Origin: Apiospora phragmitis
Lineage: Eukaryota; Ascomycota; Sordariomycetes; Amphisphaeriales; Apiosporaceae
Direction: 5' to 3'
DNA length: 64,000 nucleotides
Assembly (NCBI GenBank): GCA_038363925.1
Contig: JAQQWL010000001.1
Location: 2,604,001-2,668,000, forward strand
The notes below the pieces were generated by a model. That model ran no database searches and was not told the DNA's origin. It saw only the letters and a program-made list of their open reading frames with translations. The translations under genes and the position numbers were made by a program. Each line of letters begins with the position of its first letter. The first letter of the stretch is position 1. Below are positions 1 to 10,953 of this stretch, piece after piece.

Positions 1-1145
1 GGGTAATTGATAGCGTCGGCATTAAAAGACTCCAATTTCGATAGGATGAACTCGAATCCATTGAGGTAATTGCAGATGCTACCATAGGATCCTTCAAAGC
101 CGTGTGATCGTTGCCGGATCTGACCATCACCTTCAAGTTGAATAAGGCAGTCTTCAAAAACCTTCAATATTACGGCAATTCTGCTTAGAGCCTGCCAGTC
201 AGCATCGGTCAGCCAATGGTTTTCCATCAGAAAAACAGGTCGTTGAGCCAAAGGCCTAATCCCAATGCCTCCAGCCAACATATTCTCTCGCTCCCAGGCT
301 TATTGGTATATAACGCGGGTATGTTCGAGGTAAGGACGTAATTTGATGGCACGTTTGATTATGTAATAGGTTCCTAATTAACGTGTTTAGTTGTCCTTAA
401 CGAGCTGGAGAGGTTTTCTGCTTCGATTTGCCGGGTTATTAGAATTGGCGTATTTATTCTTTTGATATGCGAGGAATAGCTCGTTAAGCCGGTCGCTTTG
501 ATCAATAGCGATGACGAGGATCCGAAGCTTGCCGACCGTTCCTTCTTTCCGCCATTGTTCATAATGGCTGGCGGTCATCTCTTGCCCCTCTTCTAGGTAT
601 GTGGTTATGTTGTCGCTGTCGTTTGGTAAAGGATTTAATAACGCTTTAGCAGCTAGGTTTAGAATGTGACCGAAGTAGCGACCGCGCCGATAACTTTTAT
701 TAAAGCTAAGCTAGGAACCGATGTAATCTATCGCGGTGTCGATATTGCCGGCGTTATTAAGTATAAAATACCCGACCTTGTTACGAATATTATACGCGTT
801 AACGACCTTGATTATAGCCTCGCTAATATTCTTATTAAAGTAACGACCGGCAACTTCTAGGAGCCTAAGGATGATCTTCCGAGGTTGATCAGTCGACGCG
901 TCACGAAAAAAACACGTAAGACCATATATATTCACTCTATTAGTGGCACGCTATCCATTGAAAGTAAAGTGAACCTGCCTCAGGCGCGTCGCGTAACACG
1001 CGAATGATAGTCTGTTGATGACGTTTGAATTCGGAGATGACGCGTGCTCGCATAGTGTTTCGGCTTATTAGAGCTTGGCGTGTTTCGATTTGAAGGTTTA
1101 GGTATGTATAGATAGCGTGGAATTCTTTGAGCTCGATTTAACTAA
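1..1145 (-). pseudogene. hAT-family transposase remnant (partial, RIP-mutated)
   Basis: Reading the minus strand from about 1145 to the window edge gives one nearly continuous frame with the order of motifs expected of a fungal hAT (hobo/Ac/Tam3) transposase: YNIRNKVGYFILNNAGN near 745-800, RYFGHILNLAAKAL near 620-660, QWRKEGTVGKL near 520-555, and LTDADWQAL near 195-225. In active relatives these read roughly GYFVLDNA, RCxGHIINL, WRKRGPIGKL and a D/E-containing catalytic domain. The frame is broken by TAA codons where family members have Gln or Trp, as expected if CpA was changed to TpA by RIP. The C-terminal part, including the dimerisation region, lies outside the window, and the 5' end is unclear. 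Dead copy. Confidence 0.75.
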
Positions 1146-1462
1146 AGGGCAGAGAGTTATTAACAATCTATTAGACCAGTAGCCGTTAGAAGTGTTATTT
1201 ATCGAAAGATTTAGTTAATTTATAAATTACTGTGTTTTTATAAATGTTTTATTAATTAAGTTTTATATAAGCGGCTAGATTTAATAATAATCGTTAGTAT
1301 TAATATTATACTTAATCTCTTTTCTCGACTTTATTTTATTAATAAGCGCGGTGATATAATACTTTTTAAAAAGATAGCTTATTATATTTTATAAGCTTTA
1401 ATTAATAACGGTTTTAAGCTGCGGCGTTTAACTAGTAATATAAATCTTATAAGTTTAATATA
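1146..1462. other. AT-rich spacer, no gene
   Basis: Very AT-rich RIP-type sequence between the hAT remnant and the terminal repeat of the next element. It may hold the 5' end of the hAT element, but I could not recognise a terminal repeat. No coding signal. Confidence 0.5.
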
Positions 1463-2968
1463 CTTTATAAACGAGCTGCGTATATAAACGAGCTGCGCAC
1501 TTTTTATAATTAAACTTTATAAGTTATAAATTAATTTAATTATAACGTTTATAATTAATTTAAATGTATTAATAATTATTATCTTTAAAGGTTTTTATAT
1601 TATTTTAATAACTACGCGTATTATACCCGGGCTCTTTATAGATTTTATAGCGTTATAAGCGTATTTTAAACGTTTTTTTATAACTACTCCTTCGACGCGA
1701 TTCGTTTTATAACTATTTATTAACGTCTCTTTAAAACTATAGTTTTTTTTAGCTTATATATAAAGTGATCCTTTATCTTATAGCCGTTTCTTTTTCGTAC
1801 GGCGGCGCCGGCTAAATATCTTATTTACTTTTAAAGTGTCGCGTTTTTATTTTTTAAAAGAGTAACTCGATATATAACTTATGTTATAACTTTTACGATC
1901 TAATTAAAACTAATTAAAATAAATATCGGAAAGTTATTTTAATATTATATAAGACGGTTTTAAACGTATTTAGTTTAAGACTAGGCTTTAATCGAGTTAT
2001 TTAAAATTTTTAATTCTTAAGGGATAAGTAGGCCGAAAAACGTCCCCGGAGGTATTAAAATACGTAGCTTTATATTTAATTATAAATAATATATTCCGGA
2101 TTATACGAAACGAGTCCTGTCCTTTAAAAACCTCCTTATATATTCGAAACGATAAAAATCGCCTAGAACACTTTTAAAAACGCTAGTAGAAAGTCCTCCT
2201 TAAAAATATAAGTAATATGCGCTCGTATAAAACGTTTAATTTCTTTTCCGTACGCCTTTTTTAACGTACGAAAACAGCCGATATTAAAAAGTTAAAGCTT
2301 ATATAATAAATAAAAAGGTATATAAAGTATAATAATCGAGTTCTTTTCGTAATAAAGCTCGAAAGTTATTAAGCAATAGCTTTTATAGTCGTTTAAAACT
2401 AAGAGGCGATAACGACCCTTCGTATAAAACCTAATATATTAATTAAAGTATCGAATTTAATCCTTACTTTTTTACTCGTAATTTATCTATTTTTAATAAC
2501 TACGATTATTTAGTCCTTTAATAATAAACTGTTTTTATATTAAAAAAAGAGGTGCGTTTTTTTAATAAAGATAATATACGAAGGGATGGCGTAACCGTTT
2601 AATTCGACGCCTTGAATAACTGTAACTTATTCTCGGTTCCCTTATTATATTACCCTAGGCTTTCCGCGTTAATCGAAGGTGGTTACGACTATTTCGGACG
2701 AGATTTAACTTATAAGAAACCCGGTCTCGTTAAAATTATATATATCCTCTTTTTATATCTTATATTTATTAATTATATTTCGTACGAGAGTAAATTATAT
2801 GCGATATGTGTTAAGATCTTTTTAAAAGACTTTTTAATAATCGATTCTTTAATTAAAACGCGTCCGGAGGTTTAATTATTATTATATAAAGTTAAAGGCT
2901 TAATTAACGCCGACGCGTCTCGCGTTACGTAAATTAAATAATCGATTCGCTATATCTTTTATATTATT

Positions 2969-3171
2969 TATTAAATAGGCTTTCTAATACGTACGTACGC
3001 TGCGTAGGGGTTAAGACAATGCTTATATTTTATCTGTCTCCTCTATTTATTAACTAGCGGGAAGCCGTTAGCGCTCACCTTTTTATACGAGGGGCTAATA
3101 ATCCGTGCGTCGCACGTACGTAACGCCCTTTTTAAGAGGTGCTAGAAGCCTTTAGAGTAGCTATTCTAATA
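2969..3171 (-). repeat. LTR of the Copia element (3' LTR in element orientation)
   Basis: 203-bp direct repeat matching 8601-8803, with differences that are nearly all C/T or G/A transitions as expected from RIP. It begins TATTAAATAGG, immediately after the TTATT target duplication. Confidence 0.85.
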
Positions 3172-6100
3172 TTAATAGTTTTTCTTTTTTAAGGGAAAAT
3201 CCTCCTCTTTCCTTTTTACTCCTTACTTTTCGTTTACTCGTTATATAGGCGAAGCTTTTTAACGTACGCCTTTATTTATATAATTAGTTTATTTATTAAA
3301 ATAAGCTACTTAAGGGCTTTATTTAGGGATTTTTTCGTAAAAACGTTTACCGGGTTATCTCGTCCGTTTATTTAATAAATCTCTATTATCTCCTTTTTTT
3401 TATATAACTCTTAAAACGATATAATATCGATTATTAATCGCTTTTTATTCATTATATTAAGCTTTACTAAGTACTTGTATAAAAACCTCGAGTCTATATA
3501 AAAAATTATTAGAATTTCTTAAAATCCTAGGTTTTATATAATCTTTTTAAGCGTTGTATTTAATACGATACCGCTATCGACGCCGGAAATTATCCCGTAT
3601 AGTTTATTAACGAGTATATTTCGAATAATTTTTTTATATTTTATCGAGCTCTAATAAATAATATTACTTTAAATTTCGAATCGGTTTTTCGTACGCTCGG
3701 TCTCTTAGCCGAGCATAATAAGGTACCTAAGTTAAGAAATTAAATCTTTATTATTTACGAACGAGCCGTTAATAAAAATATATATTTTTATATATTAAAA
3801 ATTAAAAAAGATATACTGGAGTTTTCGTATCGAGTTCTCGATTTATTAAACGATTTAAGCGTTTAAATACTCGATATTTTCGTTTTTAAAAGCTTATATT
3901 TAAGCTACGACCGATAGGTTATACGCTACTTTTAATTAATAGATTAAAACGATATACGCCCTTCTCGTACGCTAAGAGATATATTATTAATCCTGGTCGA
4001 TAATTTTTAAATTTATAAGTTAAAGCTATTTAATTTATCCTTTTTATTAAAAAAGGATATTGTACGTTTTTAATAAGATTTTACTTTTATTAAATTTTAC
4101 GGGCGTATTTTTTATTAAGGTCTTTTTCGGCTTTATATAAAACACTACTTTTATTTGTTTTTTATTTTCTTTTTTTAAAAAAGGGCTTATAACGAAACTA
4201 AAAGTATTATTAATTTATATAATAATAATTTCGAAAATCTTCGGGCCGTCGTTTATAAAGAATAAATAAGGGTCGTATATAAAAACCGTTATTCTTAAGT
4301 TTTATATATAATATTCGTAGTACGTTTTAAATTAATATAGTCCGGATTTTATTAAGCCGTATAATAGTAATACGATTTATAAGAGCGTTTTTTTAAGGTA
4401 TTAAAACTCGAGTTCCTTTAAAAGTTTCGCGTATATTATACGGGTAAGCTTATTATGCGATTAAATATACGTTTAAATAATATTCCGTAGTTCCTTATAG
4501 GCTCCGAGGTCCCGGATAAGGTCGGTCTTAATACGAGTACTAACCTTTAGTTTATTTTTTAAATTATTAACGATTAAGTAAGGATTTTCTCTTTTTCTAT
4601 ATCTTCGTATTTTTAAATAACGAGCCTGGATTTCTCGTACGGTTTAATATTCTTCCTTTTAATTTCTTATACGAGCCGGGTTTTAAAAATCTAATAATTA
4701 TTATAAGCCTTTAAGTCGAATTAAACGAACTCGAATACCCTTTATACGGCGAGGTTATTTATTTTTTTTATATCCGATTTTTAAAAAGAGGTTTCGGAAG
4801 CCGTAATTATATTATTTTTCTAAAGCTTAACGGCTAGGTCGTAGTTTTTACGTTCTTTCTAAATAAGGAATACCGTTAGGAGTTATGCGGAAATAAATAC
4901 TTTCGGGGTTAGCCCCGACCTTATTACGCGGGAGCTTCGGGCTATTTTATAATAATAACGTCCTTTATTTCGGAAATAATATTATTCTTTATTTTAAAAA
5001 TAATATTATCCTCGCTTTCCGTATTTTTTATAAGTTTTTTAAGTTCCCGGAAATATGGCTTAATTTAAATAACTTAGAACTCCTTCGGGCCGTCTAATAT
5101 ATTAACTCGAACTATACGGTTTTCGATTACGGTGATTAAATACGGTCCGGTTTATCTTCCTTTCTTTTATTATATAAGAACCTCCGTACGGAGCGGGAAT
5201 ATAAAAATATTATAAATATACGGTCCGTTCCGGGTATTTAGAGCTCGGTTAATATTAACCTCTGCCTAGATCTTTCGTAATATCTTTATCGCTTTTTGTA
5301 TAGCCTCCGCTCTCGCCTGGATTTCCGGCGACGGAGGCGAACTCGTATTAATTCGGGGATATATTTTAAAGATAAAAAGTGTCGGGACGAGCCTATCCGG
5401 GCCGGTAATATTATTTAAAGCTTTTACCGTTATTTAAAAAACCGTTTTTAGGTTTGTACGGTTATTTAACTCTTTTTATAAGATATTATACGCTCGGCGG
5501 AGCGGAATGTGCGCTTTTTTGATCTTTTTTATTACTTAATAAGCTTCGATTAGTATTTATTTATATATAATTCTTATTATTTGTATATAATCCCGGAATT
5601 CCCTTTAAAAATAGGTTCCGGGTTATGCGAGATATTATTCGGAAGGTTTTAATAAACGTATATCTAGTATTTATAAAGCGTATTTTAAATATTTTATATA
5701 TTAAATAATTTTAGGAATATAACTACTTAAAAGGATATATTAATATTAATAATGTATAGTACGTTTTATCCGTTAATATATACGATATTAATAACGATCT
5801 TATAATTAAAATCGTACGAGTTTTAAAATAAGAATTTAAACCGCCGTAATACCGGGTCGTACGTTTAATATTAAGAGCAGAATTTCTAGATTTCGTCGAG
5901 GACGGAAGTCTCGACGTTATCGTAGCTAGTATTCTTTAAAAGGTTATATAGCCTCTCCGTGCGGGGATGTTTGAACCGACGGTAGAGGTATCGAAACTAT
6001 GCTTTAATAAAGTGTACCGTCGCTTCTATACGATTAATATTAAAGAACGGATATCCTTATTTCTTAATAATTAAAAGTATTTTTTTATTAACTCGTATAA

Positions 6101-8600
6101 TAATATTAAAAATATTATTATAATACGTTTTAAATTTATCGGTATCGTATAATAATAATAAAAAAAAAATTTTAGGTCTCGAAAATATAATATTTCGTCG
6201 TTTTTAACTAGTTTTATACGTTAAAAATACCGATCGATAATATTAAAAATAAGTTACCGAATTTAATCTCGGCCGATCCGAGAGTCTAATTAATTTAAGT
6301 ATCCGGGTTCTCTCGTACATAGGCTTCGGCTTAAAGCTTGCCCATTATCGAGAGCTGTACGGCACTGGTATCCTAGAGTTCACCCTGGTATACCTGGCTA
6401 TACTAGCCGTTTAAATTAAATTAATCCGTTTATACGGTAGGTTTTAAAAAATAAATATCCTCTTTTATAAGCCGGTAAAAGAACGTAACGTTTATTAAAT
6501 AAATAATTCCTTACCGTATATCTTTTAGATTAATATAATCGTAGTTTTTCCTCGTCGTTAAAGTCTTTTTACGGTTTTTTCTAATCCTATATAAATATCT
6601 CGTATTTTTTTAATACGAAAAGACTCTATCCGATAGCCTCGTATACTTAAAGGTATTAGGTTTGTACCCGAGATTACTGTTTAAACGAATAATTTATCGA
6701 TTAATATCCCTATTTTTAATAAACTCGGCATATTTTTTTTTAAAACGGCTTATTTCTATATATTAATTTAAATTAGAACGGTATTATTATTTATTAGTTC
6801 CGATTATTAAAGAATGCCGGTTTACTTTTATAAAAAGGTTTATTATTATAAAACGGCTTATTCCCTCTCGTACGGTTATTAATAAAACGTTTATTAATTA
6901 TATACGCTTTAAAGGCTATTTCTGGCGGTAATCCTTCCGTTAAATAGCCGGTTATTATCTTTCGGTCTATCGTAATACTTAACGAGGCTTAGAGGTTAGA
7001 GAATAGACCCTCGTACGTTAACTACCGGTGGATAAAGGCCGGTTCGAGCTCAGGAACTCCTCGGCAAGCTCGTATAACAAAAGTATAGAGGTGCTTTTCT
7101 TTTAGAATTCTATTCCGAAAGCTCGTTATACGCGGGTTAACTTATTAAATAATATCTCCAAAACTTTTAAAAACGATTTCTCGAGGTTTTTTATTTTTAA
7201 TTATACAAATATAATATTTGTTTAATCCGTATAATATTAAACATAGGTTACCGAGTTATTAAAATATTTATCGAAATCGGTATATATTTAGTCTTATTTT
7301 TTATCTAAGCCGATATAGTTTAAATAAAAGTTTACCGCACGGCTAGCTAGGATATTTAGAAAAATCGCGTAATACTAATTTTTCGAAATATTTAATCGGC
7401 GGTAGGTCCCGATAAAAAGTTGTATTTTATCGGTAAAAATATTGTATAATACGCCGGTATAATTATTAGTTTTCTTCTATATTTTAAAAAATAGGACGAT
7501 TTTAAAGTTATTTACTTTTTTATTATAAATAATTCGAATTAATAAAATATTATATATAATAATATATACCGGGTTAAACGCTTATATATTAACGTTAAAT
7601 ATTTAATTAAAAGCGGGGAAGAGAACGATATCTTAAAAGGCTTTAATACCGGGTATACCGGGATATATAACCGGGAAAAAAAGATACCGGTAATCGGGGT
7701 TTAATTATACGGCCGGTTATGCCGTATAAGTTTCCCGCGTTTCTTACTTTATTATATAATTTTCGGCCGGTTGTTTTATTAAGTTCTATATAATACTCTT
7801 TTTTTAAACGGTCGGGGGTCGGCGTCGTTATTCCGGTTTAAGCGACAGGATACGTCGGTATATAATAAGCTCTATTAATTTCTTAATTATTATATTATCG
7901 TTAGGGGTATTAATTCCGTTCTCTTTTAAGTATATAAAGAGAGTTTTTAAGAATATACGATTAATATTTTTAAATACCTCTTCTATTTATTTAATAAAAT
8001 CGTAAGCGAATTATTTCGTAAAGGTATTTTTCGTGATTTTAAAAAAGTAATAATCGTAAAGGCATCGTACGGCGTATATCGTTAATTCCTTTTTCGTCGC
8101 TTCAGGTGACGTTAGGTCCGGCTCGTCGTCCTATTTCTCGAGGTCGGTATTTACCTTCTAGACCCCGAGTTTTATTCTCGTGGTCGTTATAGCTTCTTTA
8201 TATATAATCTCGGGTTCGTCTTTAAGTACTTTAGATGGCTCGAATATTTAAAAGACTTTAGGTTATTTAATATTAAGGTCCTAGCCCGGTTAAAAAGTGT
8301 TAGGGGTAAACGCTATTATTAAAGTATCGTTTAATTAGTTTATATAACGTTATTTTTAAATATAAAATAATATATAGTTTAATTAGTTTTCCGACCGTAC
8401 TATAACCTAGTTTCTTTTTTTCGATATTCGCTTTAAAAGAGATAAGATTTAGACTTCGTACGAAAGAGGTAGCTTTACTTTTCCTAAGGATTTAAGAATC
8501 CTTTTAAACTATTTAATACGGTCGCCCTGCTTATATATTAGCGTAAAACCGTCTCTTCACTTTTATTAATTTATAATTACCTCGTATAATTATTAATTAA

Positions 8601-8803
8601 TATTAAATAAGCTTTTTAATACGTACGTACGCTACGTAAAAATTAAAACGATACTTATATTTTATTTATCTCCTCTATTTATTAATTAGTAGGAAGCCGC
8701 CAGCGCTCACCTTCTCATACGAGGGGCTAATGATCCGTACGTCGCACGCACGTGACGCCCTTTTTAAAAGGTGCTGGAAGCCCCTGGAGTGGCTGTTCTA
8801 ACA
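8601..8803 (-). repeat. LTR of the Copia element (5' LTR in element orientation)
   Basis: 203-bp partner of 2969-3171, the less mutated of the two. It ends GGCTGTTCTAACA before the second TTATT target duplication. Confidence 0.85.
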
Positions 8804-9109
8804 TTATTTAACCGAGAAAAAAACGATCGCGTATTTAAATTAATAATATATCGAATAATTAATTCCTTTTTAAAATTAAAAAGCTTTTAAGAGTTTATAG
8901 AGATTTCGAATCGTAATTAAATTCCGCGTCGTCGGTTACATAACGTCGACTTTAAGATATAATATATCGCTATAACTTTTCGTACACTTAATTTCGAGTT
9001 ATTTTAAAACGCTTAAAGCATTAAATTAAACCTTTTTTCTTTATTTTTTAATTCTATACTTATTAAAAGAGAAAAGTTAATTAAAAGTACGCAGCTCGCT
9101 TATAAGGTA

Positions 9110-10953
9110 CGTTAACATCTTTTATTACTAGATTAAAAGTTAAATCTAAACTTTTAAACCTAGGCTTTACGCGGCCTAATCGTGATCGTTAAGATCTAGC
9201 TAAGGTATTTATCGAGGAAGGCTTACGTTTACGATTCGGTAGCGATTAAAGGTTTAATTTAATCGACTTAGTAGTAGCGAGGCATAGTGTTAACGTTAGT
9301 ATTAATAATAATGTTTATTAAATATAAGCAAGGTGTAAAAGTATGCGTTTATAACGAATAAAGTATTAATATTAATAATAGGGATTATAATATTATATTT
9401 TAATAAGGGGCGGCTTTTAGTTCAACTTACCGGTTAGTATAAAATAATAACATTAAAAATCATCACGATATATAAATAAATTTAATAAAAAAAAGCTTTA
9501 CATTAACTTAATACACTTAAACCACTGGTGGCTCACTAAGGTAATCTCTTAGTTAATTAATGTAATACATTAAAAGGCTCTAAGTTAGTGGCTCACCAAG
9601 GCTGTATGGTTAGTTAGTTGCCAATCATAGTGGTTTCGGTTGGTGCATTAACAGCCTTAGTTATAACACAGTATAGGTTGATTTATTCATATCATGTGTT
9701 CTCATACTGTGTAATATTGTTTGGAACATACGATGCTGTTAATGCTTATCGTGTACTCGACACATGTACAAGTTCCGTCAGCAGCTACAACTATTCATAC
9801 ACCCACTGGTACACGCTTCAAACGAGTGAAATTTGTTCATTTATTATCACGTTCTCTCGCCGTTGCCCGGGAACTTTGGTTTGTGTCCTCCACCTGTAAT
9901 AAAGGCTGAGAGTCAAGTTCTTGTTGGCAGCTCATCGGCACCATAATATCTACTAAACTGGTCCTAGTATGGCCAGCTCTGTGTTTAGATAGCAGGAGTG
10001 AGAGAGAATTGTCCTGAAGCCACCACGTATGAATCCGGTGGAGATTTTGCGGTTGAAGCTTTCACTGGTTAGCGAGGCCTGTATGTACTTAGCCACTACA
10101 AATCACGCTCCCCAAATCACACTCATCGGTTTTTTTAGTCTTCTGTTGCTTTGGAGTGGGTGGATGAGCTCTGAAATATGCAATCAAGGGGAGGGATGCT
10201 GATGTCAGCAGCCACTTCTGGCTGTGCAGCTCCTGGTAGAATAGTGGCGTCACTCACCCTGTAGTAATGCAGTGTGCACTGCCACCCAGCCACCGGAATG
10301 CAGTCCCACCATTACTATATCATTGCAACACCTCCCACTGCGCCTCACCCAACTCCAGCATCTCGGTGTTGCATTTGGATCGTGGGGGCCAAAGTGTCCC
10401 GCACCTCCCCGAGGGACTTTGTTGGCCAAGGTTGACAATGAGGCTCCCAGGAGATGATTCTGCTACCCCTCACGAGGATATCTGCAGGCTGACATGCAGG
10501 GTAATATTCCCTATACATGCACTCTCCCGATCGCTCAAGGCTCGGCAGATAATGTATGTCGCAGCGATTGGTAGGTGCAAACAGCATACACTACAATTAA
10601 AGCTCACATGGGGCCCCGCGTCGAAAGCAACAAGTCTTCTGCTCTTTTTTTTGAATGCCAGGTAAGCCAGACAGAAATGAAGGTATAACGAGCAAGCTAC
10701 CATCAGATATTCAAACTCAACCCATATAGCCGCATCTTTTCCTGTCACCTTGGAGTCAAGATCCACACTGGATACCTCCGGCGTCCAGGTCCGTCAATGA
10801 CTGAAGAGAAAAGCACTCGATTCTGCAAGTCGCCTATTTGGTAGACAACCGACCAAAAGCCGAATACAACAGCCGTTTGTATGACAAGGCTCTGGGCCAA
10901 GCCAAACGGAGCAATTGGAACAAGACTTGTCTTCAATCATACTAAGCGACAGT
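9110..10953. other. transition from AT-rich repeat to gene block, no gene recognised
   Basis: AT-rich RIP-like sequence continues to about 9480, then base composition rises towards normal. A 14-bp near-repeat, GTGGCTCACTAAGG / GTGGCTCACCAAGG, occurs at about 9527 and 9590. Short open frames at 9618-10766 have no recognisable domain or intron logic. The last few hundred bases should hold the promoter and leader of the Hsp70-like gene. Confidence 0.5.

Larger units (their letters stand above)
2969..8803 (-). mobile_element. Ty1/Copia LTR retrotransposon, RIP-inactivated, inserted in the pogo element
   Basis: Two direct repeats of 203 bp (2969-3171 and 8601-8803) bound 5.4 kb of AT-rich DNA. 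A 5-bp target duplication TTATT flanks the element at 2964-2968 and 8804-8808. The LTR ends fit TG...CA (TG mutated to TA at the left). On the minus strand a Copia reverse-transcriptase segment is readable around 4060-4270 (FFINDGPKIFEIIII, then FSFVISPFLKKE). The family's catalytic VDD-type motif is replaced by INN at about 4204-4212 through G-to-A changes, so the enzyme would be dead. A purine-rich stretch on the minus strand beside the left LTR fits a polypurine tract and supports minus orientation. A gag-like NYIGLDKKTR segment lies near 7260-7330. Confidence 0.85.
1463..9107 (-). mobile_element. pogo/Fot1-type DNA transposon, family E copy 1, interrupted by a Copia element
   Basis: The ends are inverted copies of a terminal repeat whose intact form begins CCTTATAAGCGAGCTGCG. 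Each end is bounded by a TA dinucleotide (1461-1462, 9108-9109), the target duplication of Tc1/mariner/pogo elements. Without the inserted retrotransposon the element is about 1.8 kb, the usual size for fungal Fot1-like elements. On the minus strand, degraded transposase is still readable: a CENP-B-type helix-turn-helix region (LNTRSFFSRL near 8830-8860) and LRTRFN followed by RIDY near 2825-2870, matching the family signature (E)LKTRFxRRYD. CAA to TAA stops are frequent. Two more copies lie at 52643-56308 and from 62865. Confidence 0.8.

Noticed and set aside
2612..2875. 87-codon plus-strand open frame
   Set aside because: Lies inside family E copy 1, where the real relic is on the opposite strand; the frame is a by-product of AT-rich sequence.
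9618..10766. Several 60-130-codon open frames before the Hsp70-like gene
   Set aside because: They overlap on both strands, have no conserved motifs and lie in a leader or intergenic setting.
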